A DNA stretch of 64,000 nucleotides, taken from the NCBI RefSeq assembly GCF_001298105.1, contig NZ_LGJH01000150.1, forward strand, positions 42,155-106,154, given 5' to 3'. The notes beneath the pieces were generated by a model that searched no databases, was not told the origin of the DNA, and was given only the letters and a program-made list of their open reading frames with translations. Both the position numbers and the translations under genes were made by a program. Origin of the DNA: Novosphingobium sp. ST904 (GTDB lineage Bacteria; Pseudomonadota; Alphaproteobacteria; Sphingomonadales; Sphingomonadaceae). Below are positions 1 through 7,728 of the stretch, in pieces. Positions within the stretch are counted from its first letter, which is position 1. The number at the start of each line of letters is the position of its first letter.

Positions 1-2
1 CC

Positions 3-299
3 AAGGGACAGACCACCGTGCCGAAGTCCGTTCGGCAGGCGCTGGGCGTTGACTATGGTGGACGCATTGCTTTTCTCATTGATGAGCAGCACCGCGTCTA
101 TGTCCAGAAGGCCGAGGTTGAAGAAACCGCCGATCCCGTGATCGACCGTTTTCTCGAATTTCTCGCGCGGGACATGGCGAAGCAGCCCGAAAAATCCGTT
201 CTTCCGTTCCCGCAATCCTTGCTCGACCGGGCTGTTGCCCTGACGTCGGGCATGACGGTCGATCTCGATGCCGAGATCGAGGGGGACGTTTCGATCTGA
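3..299 (+). CDS. prlF: PrlF-like antitoxin, AbrB fold (5' end outside window)
   Basis: Type II antitoxin that should neutralise the adjacent YhaV toxin and autorepress the pair. The frame is open to the left edge and reads KGQTTVPKSVRQALG at the edge, the classic swapped-hairpin AbrB/SpoVT DNA-binding motif. An internal GTG at 18 is therefore not the true start; the N-terminal residues lie upstream. The C-terminal part is a helical toxin-binding tail. The stop is followed after one base by the ATG of the toxin, the normal antitoxin-first arrangement. It probably stabilises the ICE. The family call is confident; only the start is unknown. Confidence 0.85.
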   Translation, partial: KGQTTVPKSVRQALGVDYGGRIAFLIDEQHRVYVQKAEVEETADPVIDRFLEFLARDMAKQPEKSVLPFPQSLLDRAVALTSGMTVDLDAEIEGDVSI

Positions 300-300
300 T

Positions 301-792
301 ATGCCGACGATCAATGGCTGGACCGTCCTCGCACACCCACTCTTTCTAGATCAGTGGGAAAAGCTGATCGAGGCGGTCGACACGCTCAAAGCAAAGAAAC
401 CGGGCGATTATCAGAAAGCCGCCGACGCCAAGTTGCTTGCGTCCTTGGTCCAGCTTGTCACCGTCAATGTGCCATCGGACCCGACAGCATCCATCTATCG
501 GCAAGGCGCGACTCTTGGCGATGACCGCAAGCACTGGTTTCGCGCCAAGTTCGGCAATGGTCGTTTCCGGCTCTTTTTCCGCTACAGCAGCGCCAGCAAG
601 GTCATCATTTTCGCCTGGGTGAACGACGAAAACAGCTTGCGGACCTACGGCTCCAAAACGGACGCTTATAAGGTCTTCAAGGGGATGCTGGATGACGGCA
701 ATCCGCCTGACGATTGGGACACGCTTCACAAGGAGGCTTCCGACTCCAAGGCGGTTGATCGGCTGGAAAAAGCCTCGCCCCCGAAACCATAA
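301..792 (+). CDS. yhaV: YhaV family toxin (type II TA ribonuclease)
   Basis: 163-residue protein matching the YhaV RelE-superfamily toxin in length and motifs. The core includes an RxKFGNGRFRLFFRY strand and the FAWVNDENSLRTYG segment near residues 75-120. YhaV toxins cleave RNA and are held inactive by PrlF. The start is the ATG one base after the antitoxin stop. An in-frame upstream ATG at 268 lies inside the antitoxin gene and is unlikely. The role here is probably addiction of the host to the ICE. No frame damage is visible. Confidence 0.88.
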   Translation: MPTINGWTVLAHPLFLDQWEKLIEAVDTLKAKKPGDYQKAADAKLLASLVQLVTVNVPSDPTASIYRQGATLGDDRKHWFRAKFGNGRFRLFFRYSSASKVIIFAWVNDENSLRTYGSKTDAYKVFKGMLDDGNPPDDWDTLHKEASDSKAVDRLEKASPPKP

Positions 793-1534
793 CAGACGCT
801 GTAGAACGTCACAGGATTGGGCGTTGCCCTCCGGGCCGGGCTTTCGGCTGCGCCGGAACCACGCCTTCGCCGCGTTTCCGCCATTCGGCTTCAATCCCAT
901 AACGCAAGGGCGGCGGCGGACATTTCGCGGCAAGCCCCATCCGGCTGGAGAGGCAATTCCCGGAGCCGGTCTTAGTCGCCGTTGCGGCAGACCCACGAGG
1001 TCGGACTTTCCGTCCACTTCGATGAACGAGCGGATCAGCGCCGGGAAACTCGGATCATCTGCGTGGCGAGGTATGGCGTGCGGCCCGCAAGCGGTCTTCC
1101 GGCCACGCCAGCACCGGCGAAGGTCAGACGAAGCCTCGCCTGCAAACGCCCACTGGCAGCACACGAACTGGCCTTGAAGGTCAGGATGAAAAGACCGCAG
1201 CCAAGGCGACCGGCGCAGCCTCCCCGATCCCGGCGCGGCGCAGGACGGCCGCCATTTGCCGTATTCCCACGATTTCCTGAAACGGGCGCTCCATCCGCGT
1301 CCTCGATTGGCACGGTCTGACCGAAGATCGGCTTCGCCTCGCTCGTCTTCCCGCAACGTCCGCCGCCAGCTTTTTTCCGCCGCCTTCGGCTTTGCATCGC
1401 GAAGCAAAAAAAGCCGTCGCCGGCCGCCTTCCACTTTGTTCCAGCCCCGAAGGGGTGCGGGGCCGATCGTCCCCGGTCTCACGACCACCATCGAGGTCGC
1501 AATGGTGCGGCCCGACAGGAAAAGGAATACGACA
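793..1534. other. 742-base stretch with no recognisable gene
   Basis: No open frame on either strand resembles a protein I know. The longest plus-strand candidate (982-1320) is arginine- and proline-rich and looks like a GC-frame artefact, and the long minus-strand frame is antisense to the flanking genes. An A/T-tract inverted repeat is visible: an eight-base arm GCTTTTTT near 1372 and its complement near 1405, enclosing smaller hairpins. The segment just upstream of 1535 would hold the promoter and leader of the DUF736 gene. It may be a decayed gene or a long untranslated leader. Confidence 0.4.
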
Positions 1535-1852
1535 ATGGCGACCATCGGCACCTTCACCCAGAACGAGAACGGCGCGGGCTTCACCGGCGCGGTCAAGACC
1601 CTGACCCTCAACGTCAAGGCCAAGTTCGTCCCCAGCGAGGGCGACAGCGAGCGCGGCCCCGACTTCCGCATCTTCGCGGGCGCTACCGAGTTCGGCGCGG
1701 CCTGGAAGAAGACCGCCCGCGAGACGCAGCGCGAATACCTCTCGGTCAAGCTGGACGATCCGAGCTTCCCCGCACCGATCTACGCCAGCCTGGTCGAAGC
1801 CGAGGACGGAAAAGCCCACAACCTCATCTGGTCCCGCCGCAACGGCGACTAA
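1535..1852 (+). CDS. DUF736 domain protein
   Basis: 105-residue protein beginning [13 protein letters not shown], the conserved start of DUF736. The family is nearly confined to alpha- and betaproteobacterial plasmids and ICEs and its function is unknown. Features seen are a beta-rich N-terminal half, the conserved GPDFRIFAG region, and a basic end, LIWSRRNGD. The ATG at 1535 fits the family; the in-frame extension upstream is not conserved. A strong terminator follows directly. A second, divergent DUF736 gene lies at 8339, so this ICE carries two paralogues. Confidence 0.85.
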   Translation: MATIGTFTQNENGAGFTGAVKTLTLNVKAKFVPSEGDSERGPDFRIFAGATEFGAAWKKTARETQREYLSVKLDDPSFPAPIYASLVEAEDGKAHNLIWSRRNGD

Positions 1853-1870
1853 GACCGGCTCCCGGAATTG

Positions 1871-1899
1871 CCCCGCTCAACCGAGCGGGGCTTCTTTTT
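1871..1899 (+). terminator. Rho-independent terminator after DUF736
   Basis: A perfect eight-base stem CCCCGCTC/GAGCGGGG with an AACC loop is followed by CTTCTTTTT, 18 bases after the DUF736 stop. Confidence 0.9.
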
Positions 1900-2199
1900 G
1901 CTCATGTCCGCCGCCTTTCAGGAGACAAGGAGATCAGGATACACGACTTTCCGATTTTCAGGTTTCGCGTATCCCGATCAGATCTTCTCCCCGGCCTCCG
2001 CTTCGCTCTGACCGGGCGGGTTGCTTGGGGGCGCTGCCCCCTGGCGCGGCACAAGGGCGGCCGGGCGGTATCCCCAGCCTTCCGCGCGGATATGTACTGC
2101 GCACCTTCGTCACGACTTCGATCCGCTTGTGCAGGCCGGGTGATCCCCCTCCGCCCGTCCGCCCTTGCGCCTTGCACCCCCCGGTCTCGGCGACGGCCA

Positions 2200-2229
2200 G
2201 GGTTGCAGCGCAGCGCTGCGCTCCAACCC
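2200..2229 (+). promoter_or_regulatory. 30-base inverted repeat in the DUF932 leader
   Basis: Arms GGGTTG (2200-2205) and CAACCC (2224-2229) flank a perfect 16-base palindrome, AGCGCAGC/GCTGCGCT. The C:C pair between them is the only mismatch. It lies 21 bases before the DUF932 ATG, right at the ribosome-binding region (AAGGA near 2238). It could attenuate translation or be a dimeric operator. The rest of 1900-2199 shows no gene. Confidence 0.55.
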
Positions 2230-2250
2230 AGACCCATAAGGATCAACATC

Positions 2251-3096
2251 ATGACCTATCATCACCTTGCCACCCGGTTCGGCCGCAACAGCCACCAGAT
2301 CAGCGGGCGCGAAGCACTCGACAACGAAGCGCTCTATCGTCATGTCCCGTCCATCTTTGCCCGCGAGGCGCATGACAGCCGGTCGGAGCGTTACGTCTAT
2401 GTCCCCACCATCGACATCGTGGAGGGGTTGCGGCGCGAAGGATGGTTCCCGTTCTTCGCCGTCCAGTCGGTTCCGCGTGACGGGAGCCGCCACGGCCACG
2501 CCAAGCATATGCTGCGCCTGCGCCGGGATGACGGCATCGGCAAGCCGGAGGCGGCGGAAGTCATCATCGTCAATTCGCATGACGGAACGAGTAGCTACCA
2601 GATGTTTGCCGGGATGCTGCGTTTCGTCTGCACCAACAGTCTTGTGGCGGGCGAGCGGTTCGAGGACGTGCGCGTGCCGCACAAGGGCAATATCCAGCAT
2701 GACATTATCGAAGGCGTCTATACGGTCGCGGAGGATTTTCCCCGGCTGATCGACGCCAGCGAAACCATGAAGGAAATCCAGCTTGGCCAAGATGAGCGCC
2801 GAGTTCTGGCCGAAGCCAGCCTTGTCGCCCGGTATGGCGAGGATGAAAGCCCGGTCCGCCCGGAACAGATCATCGAACCGCGCCGCCGCGAGGATGCCGG
2901 GCAAAGCCTCTGGATGACCTACAACACCATTCAGGAAAATATCATCCGGGGTGGACTCCATGGCCGCAAGCGTAACTCCGAAGGCCGTATCCGCCGCAGC
3001 CAGACCCGTCCCATCAACGGAATCGACCAGAACGTGACCCTCAATCGCGCGCTCTGGACGCTGGCCGAAGGGATGCAGCGCCTCAAGACCCAATGA
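2251..3096 (+). CDS. DUF932 domain protein (plasmid/phage-like, TIGR03299 type)
   Basis: 281-residue soluble protein of the DUF932 family, common on plasmids, phages and ICEs. Visible family features are the ISGREALDNEALYRHVPSIFA start, the VIIVNSHDGTSSYQ(M) block with the following RFVCTNSLV segment near residues 110-135, and a helical C-terminal half. The biochemical role is not established; an anti-restriction or DNA-protection role is only a guess from context. The ATG at 2251 is chosen because the in-frame upstream extension is arginine-rich and unlike the family. A hairpin precedes it and a strong terminator follows. Confidence 0.85.
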   Translation: MTYHHLATRFGRNSHQISGREALDNEALYRHVPSIFAREAHDSRSERYVYVPTIDIVEGLRREGWFPFFAVQSVPRDGSRHGHAKHMLRLRRDDGIGKPEAAEVIIVNSHDGTSSYQMFAGMLRFVCTNSLVAGERFEDVRVPHKGNIQHDIIEGVYTVAEDFPRLIDASETMKEIQLGQDERRVLAEASLVARYGEDESPVRPEQIIEPRRREDAGQSLWMTYNTIQENIIRGGLHGRKRNSEGRIRRSQTRPINGIDQNVTLNRALWTLAEGMQRLKTQ

Positions 3097-3104
3097 CCGC
3101 CAAT

Positions 3105-3136
3105 CCGTAGAGCCGGGAAACCGGCTCTACGGTTTT
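3105..3136 (+). terminator. Rho-independent terminator after DUF932
   Basis: A perfect 12-base stem (3105-3116 with 3121-3132) is capped by a GAAA tetraloop and followed by TTTT. It starts eight bases after the stop codon. Confidence 0.9.
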
Positions 3137-3226
3137 CCGCTTTTCAGGCTTTCAGGTTCCTCAATTTTTGCGCCGATCCGGCTCAGCGGATCGCGGCGCG
3201 GCCATGCCGGGACACGGCCGGCGCTC

Positions 3227-3389
3227 GCCGGGCTAGGCCCGGCTCGCGAATCAAGGCAAGCACTCTTAAAACAAAAATAACCAATGTATCTATCGAGTTA
3301 GCAGAACCACTTATATCGTTGGCGTGGCTACAGCTACCTGCCGAAATCTCGCAGACTTCCAGTTCGGGCCTGTCTCTGCACGGCCCGAA
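3227..3389 (+). promoter_or_regulatory. Promoter region and leader hairpins before the DUF6499/DUF2285 gene
   Basis: A GCCGGGC-TAG-GCCCGGC hairpin (3227-3243) precedes an AT-rich tract around 3265-3315 that stands out from the GC-rich surroundings and probably holds the promoter. A second perfect eight-base hairpin, TTCGGGCC (3363-3370) with GGCCCGAA (3382-3389), lies 16 bases before the ATG at 3406, next to the GGGAGAAG ribosome-binding site. No gene is seen in this gap. Confidence 0.5.
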
Positions 3390-3405
3390 ATTGGGAGAAG
3401 ACGCC

Positions 3406-4189
3406 ATGCTTAGCATCGATTGGCGTGCTCCGGCGGCTTATAAGCACACCGAGAATCTGCCCGCCGCCGGTTTCGCCTGGGAATATCTTCGTCGCAACGA
3501 CGAATATCGCCATGACTTTAACGCCATTGCGCTGACCGGAGAACCCGGCGCGAGGCAATTGGAACGGTTCGCGCAGCGCTGGGGGTTGCGATTTCGCACA
3601 CGATCCCGACGCACCGGCTGATCGCCAGCCCCCGTTCTGGTCGCCGCGCCTTCAGCCGCAGGCGGTCATGCTGTCGCCTGTCGAACAGGAGGCCGCAAAA
3701 ACGGAGCCGCTGGTCGCTCTCGCCCATCTCGACGGTCTCGATCTACGCCGCGCGGCCGATGGCTGGCACGGCGTCTGGCAGGTGGGCGACATCGCGCACC
3801 AGTTCTGGTTGCCGGACGCGGTGCCCGACGCAGCCGCTTTCTATGCCGTGACCTTGCCGATGGATTCGTTTCTGGAGCTTCGCATCCATGCGGCGCGTCG
3901 CCTTTGGCGATCCCTCACGCGGCGTCGGCCTGGCCCGCCCATCGGCGTCCTGCCCGACCAGCTCCGGGAATGGCATATCCTGTCCCTGCGCGCGCTCGAC
4001 GCTCGCCTGCGCGGCGAGAGCTATCGCGCCATCGCCGAAGTCCTGCTCGGCTTTCAGGGAACGAAGGAGGATTTCGAGGCCGATCCAGCCAAGAACAAGG
4101 CCCGCCGTCTTGTCGCCCACGGCATCAGGATGATGCGCGGCGGCTATCGCTTGTTACTGCATTATCCGGTCAAACCCGGTAAAACCTGA
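3406..4189 (+). pseudogene. DUF6499-DUF2285 putative DNA-binding regulator, frame broken near 3594
   Basis: The first frame encodes a DUF6499 domain (WRAPAAYKHTENLPAAGFAWEYLRRNDEYR, then ERFAQRWGLRF). The second frame continues as FAHDPDAPADRQPPFWSPRLQPQAV and then a DUF2285 domain with LSLRALDARLRGESYRAIAEVL and RRLVAHGIRMMRGGYR. Removing one base in the TTTC run near 3594 joins them into a 260-residue protein of the usual fused architecture. DUF2285 proteins are ICE-borne helix-turn-helix-like regulators. The frame break may be a sequencing error, a real mutation, or recoding. If real, the second part could initiate at ATG 3668. Confidence 0.7.
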
Positions 4190-4227
4190 TTTCGGTCAGT
4201 AATCACGTTGCCGCCGATGCCGAGGCG

Positions 4228-4521
4228 TTACGCCTTGTTGGCGGCGGCCTGTTCCAGAATCCGCTTGTAGCCTTCCCGCGAGAGCCATTGCGCCCGTTCG
4301 AGATGGCTTTGCCAGCATCGGCGCGACCGCAGTTCCTCGGCAACCGGATCGCGGTGCAGCACGATTCGCGCCACTTCCTTCCAGTCGGCGTCCTCGGCCT
4401 TGGCGTCGAGAAGGCGCAGATAGGTCACGAAATGCCGTTCGTCATAGGTGGTGATTTCATCGCCTGTCGGCGCTACGTCATCCACATCGGGATCAAGTTC
4501 GACGGGCGTTCGCATCGTCAT
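4228..4521 (-). CDS. Small DUF2285-like DNA-binding protein
   Basis: 97-residue acidic/helical protein. The segment YLRLLDAKAEDADWKEVARI followed by W..HL.RA.W...GYKRIL resembles the DUF2285 domain of the neighbouring gene, so it is likely a small regulator of ICE functions. It is convergent with the 3406 gene and divergent from the AlpA-like gene at 4987. A purine-rich GGAAGGG site precedes the ATG at 4521, with a second ATG two codons in. Function is inferred from family resemblance only. Confidence 0.65.
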   Translation of the reverse strand: MTMRTPVELDPDVDDVAPTGDEITTYDERHFVTYLRLLDAKAEDADWKEVARIVLHRDPVAEELRSRRCWQSHLERAQWLSREGYKRILEQAAANKA

Positions 4522-4587
4522 TGCCCTTCCTTCAGGAGAGTGCCTGCGGTGCGCCCCCGCAGATAAGACTCTCTGACTCCTGGTGAT

Positions 4588-4736
4588 CGGGGAGTTCGAA
4601 ACCGCTGTTACACGGCCCCATGGCCTTTAGCTCGGAAAGCCTGTTGTATACGCCACAGGCTCCCCGACCATAGGTCAAGGAGTGCGGTGCCGTAACGGCC
4701 GGCACCAAACGGTAACAGAGGGGTTTCGACGCCCCG
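4588..4736. ncRNA. Candidate structured RNA or DNA element (multibranched)
   Basis: A closing helix of about 20 pairs joins the ends: CGGGG (4588-4592) with CCCCG (4732-4736), TCGAAACC (4596-4603) with GGTTTCGA (4722-4729), and CTGTTAC (4605-4611) with GTAACAG (4712-4718), separated by small internal loops. Inside are three hairpins: GGCC-CCAT-GGCC (4614-4625), TCGG-AA-AGCCTGT with ACAGGCT-CC-CCGA (4632-4667), and GGTGCCG with CGGCACC around a seven-base loop (4686-4706). A seven-base hairpin follows at 4736-4754. It sits in the divergent region between the DUF2285-like and AlpA-like genes. Pairing is Watson-Crick on both strands, so the transcribed strand is unknown. No known RNA family is recognised. 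Confidence 0.5.
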
Positions 4737-4865
4737 GAGCAGTGCGTCTGCTCCGCTTTCACCCTTAGCCGATGCGCGCGCGATTGTCTTGACCGAATCC
4801 GCGCCGCAGGTGGTGAAACGCTGAAATCTCTCGCCTTTTCCGGCTGACTATCACCCGAATGGGGG

Positions 4866-4986
4866 GTGCCGCCAGCGCATAGGCGCAACTGCGGCACGCT
4901 ACAGGCCGCCGATCCCTCGCCATCGTTCGCCACAGCCCGCTGTCGCTTCGACAGCGCCTGCCTGACGAACCGGAGAGAGAGATTCC
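4866..4986 (+). promoter_or_regulatory. Conserved structured leader, copy A (before the AlpA-like gene)
   Basis: The first 66 bases are about 82 percent identical to 37161-37226, and both copies start exactly 121 bases before their start codons. The stem GTGCCGC (4866-4872) pairs with GCGGCAC (4891-4897). The last pair is C-G here and T-A in the other copy, a compensatory change. A second hairpin, GCTGTCG-CTT-CGACAGC (4939-4955), and a GGAGAGAGAG ribosome-binding site precede the ATG at 4987. It is probably a 5' untranslated regulatory RNA or shared operator. Confidence 0.55.
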
Positions 4987-5259
4987 ATGGCCATCCGCTC
5001 CAATGCGGACCTGCCGCCGCGCCTGCTGCGCACAAAGGAAGCCGCGCGCTTCCTCGGCTTGTCCATCCGCACCCTTGAGAAGCATCGCACCTATGGCACC
5101 GGCCCGACCTACCGCAAGATCGGTGGCCGCGTCCTCTACGCCGTGCGCGATCTGGAATCATGGTCGGCCATCGGCACCCGCAAATCCACCAGCGACAAGA
5201 ACGCCGGCACGGTCTTTCCCGCGCGTCCGCTAACGCCGCAAGAGCGGGACGAGCTGTAA
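4987..5259 (+). CDS. AlpA/MerR-like helix-turn-helix regulator
   Basis: 90-residue protein with an excisionase/AlpA-type winged helix: RLLRTKEAARFLGLSIRTLE followed by KIGGRVLYAVRDLESW, the typical wing and DNA-reading end. Such proteins regulate ICE and plasmid genes or act as directionality factors. The stop codon directly precedes the repA ATG, so it is probably the first gene of the repA-parA-traF operon and may control it. GGAGAGAGAG gives a good ribosome-binding site. A structured leader shared with the 37282 gene precedes it. Confidence 0.8.
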   Translation: MAIRSNADLPPRLLRTKEAARFLGLSIRTLEKHRTYGTGPTYRKIGGRVLYAVRDLESWSAIGTRKSTSDKNAGTVFPARPLTPQERDEL

Positions 5260-6312
5260 ATGCTGCGCGACGACGATCCCAGACCCGCGCAGCCGACCGA
5301 GGATAGCGAGCGCACCCGCCTGGACACCTTCGTGGTGGCGACCGGAGACGCTGCCCCGCGCGACCAGCGCGATCTGATGGAGCGGCCTTTCTTCTCGCTG
5401 GCGAAGCGGCCCCGCACCACGCCGATCCTCTACCGCGCCGCTGATGTCGAAGTGCAGGTGTTGGCCATGCCCGAACATGGCATGGCCACGATCTGGGATG
5501 CCGATGTGCTGATCTGGGCCGCTTCCCAGATCGTCGCGGCCGAGAACAACGGCATCCCCACGTCGCGCTTCTTCCGCTTCATGCCCTATCAGCTCTTGCG
5601 CTCGATCGGGCGGGCGACTGGCAATCGCGACTATCTGCTGCTCAAGGCCGCGCTCTCGCGCCTGCAATCCACCGTCATCGCCACGACCATCCGCAACGGC
5701 AAGCATTGGCGACGGCGGCAATTCTCATGGATCAACGAGTGGGAGGAAATGACGACGCGCGCCGGTCGCGTCGAGGGCATGGAGTTCGTCCTGCCCGAAT
5801 GGTTCTACAACAGCGTCATCGACCGCTCGCTGGTCCTGACCATCGACCCGGCCTATTTCCGGCTGACTGGCGGCATCGAGCGCTGGCTTTACCGTGTCGC
5901 TCGCAAGCACGCCGGACGCCAGCCCGACGGCTGGGCGTTCGAGGTTTCTCACCTTCACCAGAAATCCGGCAGCGCGGCGCGGCCATCCGACTTTGCCCTC
6001 GATCTGCGCCGGATAGCGGCACGGCAGTCTTTGCCCGGCTACCTACTCCAGAGCGAATGGGAAGACGGGCGCGAACTGCTGCGTTTTCTCCCCGAAAATC
6101 TATCCACAGTGCCTGTGGATAACCATGTGAATCCTATCGGGACATTAGGCGCACGCAGTATCGGGACATTAGGCGCAAATCGTTCGCCGGACTCTATAGA
6201 AGAATCTAACAAAGAATCTAACTCTTCTTCTTTGACGCGCGCGCACGCGATCCGTGGTGCCGGTGCCAGTGCCGATAACCGTGCTGCTTTTGGCCGGCGA
6301 GGTGCGCCATGA
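5260..6312 (+). CDS. repA: Replication initiator protein A (RepA/RPA family)
   Basis: 350-residue plasmid-type replication initiator. The conserved core around residues 40-290 includes RPFFSLAKRPR, the GMATIWDADVLIWAASQI block, SRFFRFMPYQLL and FYNSVIDRSLVLTIDPAYFRLTGG (in two segments), characteristic of the RPA family. RepA in ICEs allows limited replication of the excised circle and improves maintenance. The start ATG directly abuts the preceding stop and the end overlaps parA by four bases. The last 60 or so codons are low-complexity and contain origin-like DNA signals, described separately. Confidence 0.88.
   Translation: MLRDDDPRPAQPTEDSERTRLDTFVVATGDAAPRDQRDLMERPFFSLAKRPRTTPILYRAADVEVQVLAMPEHGMATIWDADVLIWAASQIVAAENNGIPTSRFFRFMPYQLLRSIGRATGNRDYLLLKAALSRLQSTVIATTIRNGKHWRRRQFSWINEWEEMTTRAGRVEGMEFVLPEWFYNSVIDRSLVLTIDPAYFRLTGGIERWLYRVARKHAGRQPDGWAFEVSHLHQKSGSAARPSDFALDLRRIAARQSLPGYLLQSEWEDGRELLRFLPENLSTVPVDNHVNPIGTLGARSIGTLGANRSPDSIEESNKESNSSSLTRAHAIRGAGASADNRAAFGRRGAP
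6101..6222. other. Origin-like cluster inside the repA 3' end
   Basis: A perfect DnaA box (TGTGGATAA, 6114-6122, minus orientation) faces a near-perfect one (CTATCCACA, 6100-6108). Two 19-base direct repeats, TATCGGGACATTAGGCGCA, lie at 6135-6153 and 6159-6177, 24 bases apart. They are followed by an AT-rich stretch with AGAATCTAAC repeated at 6201-6210 and 6213-6222. DnaA boxes, iterons and an AT-rich unwinding segment in this order is the normal layout of an iteron origin. It lies entirely within coding sequence. Confidence 0.55.
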
Positions 6313-6962
6313 TCGTCGCGCTCCTCAACCAGAAGGGTGGCGTTGGCAAGACCACGCTGGCCTTGCATCTCGCCGGAGCCTGGGCGGCTGAAGGACGGGG
6401 CGTCATCCTGATCGACGCCGATCCGCAAGGCTCTGCGCTCGACTGGTCGCAGACGCGCAGCCATGAAGGGCTGCCGAGGCTGTTTAGCACCATCGGCCCG
6501 GCGCGTGACACCTTGCACCGCGAGGCCCCGGAGCTGGCCCGCGACGCCGATCACGTCGTCATCGACGGGCCGCCGCGTGTCGCCGCTCTGATGCGCTCGG
6601 CGCTGCTGGCCGCCGACCTGGTGCTGATCCCGGTGCAGCCATCCCCCTTCGACGGCTGGGCCTCGGCCGAGATGCTGGCGCTTCTCAGGGAAGCGCGCAT
6701 CTACCGGCCCGACCTCGCCGCCCGTTTCGTACTCAACCGTTGCGGTGCGCGCACCGTCATCGCCCGCGAGACGGCCGAGACGCTGGCCGACCACGATCCG
6801 CCCTTGCTTGGCCAAACCATCGGCCAGCGCGTCGTCTTCGCCGATGCCGCGCAGTCCGGCCGGCTCGCATCCGAGATCGACGCCGACAGCCGGGCCACAC
6901 ACGAGATTGCTGCGCTTGCCGCCGAGATCGACAGCATCGGTATCGGGAGGTCCGCGCCATGA
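6309..6962 (+). CDS. parA: ParA family partition ATPase
   Basis: 217-residue deviant Walker ATPase. NQKGGVGKTTLALHLA at residues 7-22 is the P-loop, LIDADPQGSALDW the Walker A' aspartate region, and VVIDGPPR the Walker B region. Short ParA proteins of this kind segregate plasmids and stabilise excised ICEs. It overlaps repA by four bases (ATGA) and the next gene likewise, so all are translated together. The small RHH protein downstream is its probable DNA-binding partner. Confidence 0.92.
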   Translation: MIVALLNQKGGVGKTTLALHLAGAWAAEGRGVILIDADPQGSALDWSQTRSHEGLPRLFSTIGPARDTLHREAPELARDADHVVIDGPPRVAALMRSALLAADLVLIPVQPSPFDGWASAEMLALLREARIYRPDLAARFVLNRCGARTVIARETAETLADHDPPLLGQTIGQRVVFADAAQSGRLASEIDADSRATHEIAALAAEIDSIGIGRSAP

Positions 6963-7213
6963 CCGGACGCACCCGTAAGCCCGGCTTCGCGTCCCGGCCG
7001 GGCGATCCCGATAGCTGGATCAAGGCTGCCGACACGCCGTCCCCCAGCAAGGTTGCTGGCGAGGCGTTCACCGCCCGCCTGACGATCGACATCACGCCCG
7101 AGATGCGCGGGCGCATCAAGGTCGCCGCTTTCCGGCGCGGCATCACGGTCGCCGACATGCTGCGCGACCTGCTCGCCCGCGAATTTCCATCCACCGAAGG
7201 AGATCCGATATGA
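6959..7213 (+). CDS. Ribbon-helix-helix partition partner (ParG/ParB-like)
   Basis: 84-residue protein. The disordered basic N-terminus is followed by FTARLTIDITPEMRGRIKVA and a helix RRGITVADMLRDLLARE, a ribbon-helix-helix DNA-binding fold. Position right after parA, with a four-base overlap, supports a centromere-binding role like ParG; this is inferred from context. The end overlaps the DUF2840 start. Confidence 0.75.
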   Translation: MTGRTRKPGFASRPGDPDSWIKAADTPSPSKVAGEAFTARLTIDITPEMRGRIKVAAFRRGITVADMLRDLLAREFPSTEGDPI

Positions 7214-7728
7214 CCGGCAACGCGGCCCGCCGCTTGCACGGCCGTCCGCTGCCGGACGGACCTGCGCCCTTCACCACATTGGTCGAACTGACTTTCGACA
7301 AGCGCAAGGTCGAGCGCTGGATACGGTTCGGCCGCAAGAGCTACGAACAGATCATCGACCGTCGCCGCAGCCTTGTCGGCTTCGCGCCGGAAAGCGTCTT
7401 CACCTTCGTCCGCTGGGCGGCCGGCGAGCACGGCACGGTGATTTCGCGCATCGACATCGTGCGCGCCATCGGCCGCGGCGAGCCGTTCCAGATGCTGCCT
7501 TTCGTCCGCCCCGGCGGCGACATCCTGTTGCGCCTCGATAGCTGGGCGAAGGTGCAGCGCGCGCTGGCCGCCATCGACGCGGTGGAAGCCCTCGGCCTCG
7601 ATCCGGCCGACGCGGCGCCCGATCACTGGCGGCACGTCCACAACCGCCTGACCGCCGGTCTGGAGCCGCGCGATTACACGCCGGAACGACACGCCGCCTG
7701 GCTCCACCGCCGGAGGATCGAACCATGA
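7210..7728 (+). CDS. DUF2840 domain protein
   Basis: 172-residue basic protein with the conserved start of DUF2840 (TTLVELTFDKRKVERWIRFG) and a C-terminal DHWRHVHNRLTAGL segment. The family occurs almost only in ICE operons between parA and traF; its function is unknown. The stop overlaps the traF ATG and translational coupling is evident on both sides. An accessory transfer or regulatory role is likely from context only. Confidence 0.82.
   Translation: MTGNAARRLHGRPLPDGPAPFTTLVELTFDKRKVERWIRFGRKSYEQIIDRRRSLVGFAPESVFTFVRWAAGEHGTVISRIDIVRAIGRGEPFQMLPFVRPGGDILLRLDSWAKVQRALAAIDAVEALGLDPADAAPDHWRHVHNRLTAGLEPRDYTPERHAAWLHRRRIEP

Noticed and set aside
346..1749. Long minus-strand open frame (467 codons)
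   Set aside because: It is antisense to the YhaV toxin and DUF736 genes, has arginine/proline-rich composition typical of GC-frame shadows, and shows no family motif.
4588..4736. Interpretation of the structured element as a tRNA
   Set aside because: The closing stem is about 20 pairs with internal loops, the anticodon-like loop has ten bases, and no T-loop consensus is present.
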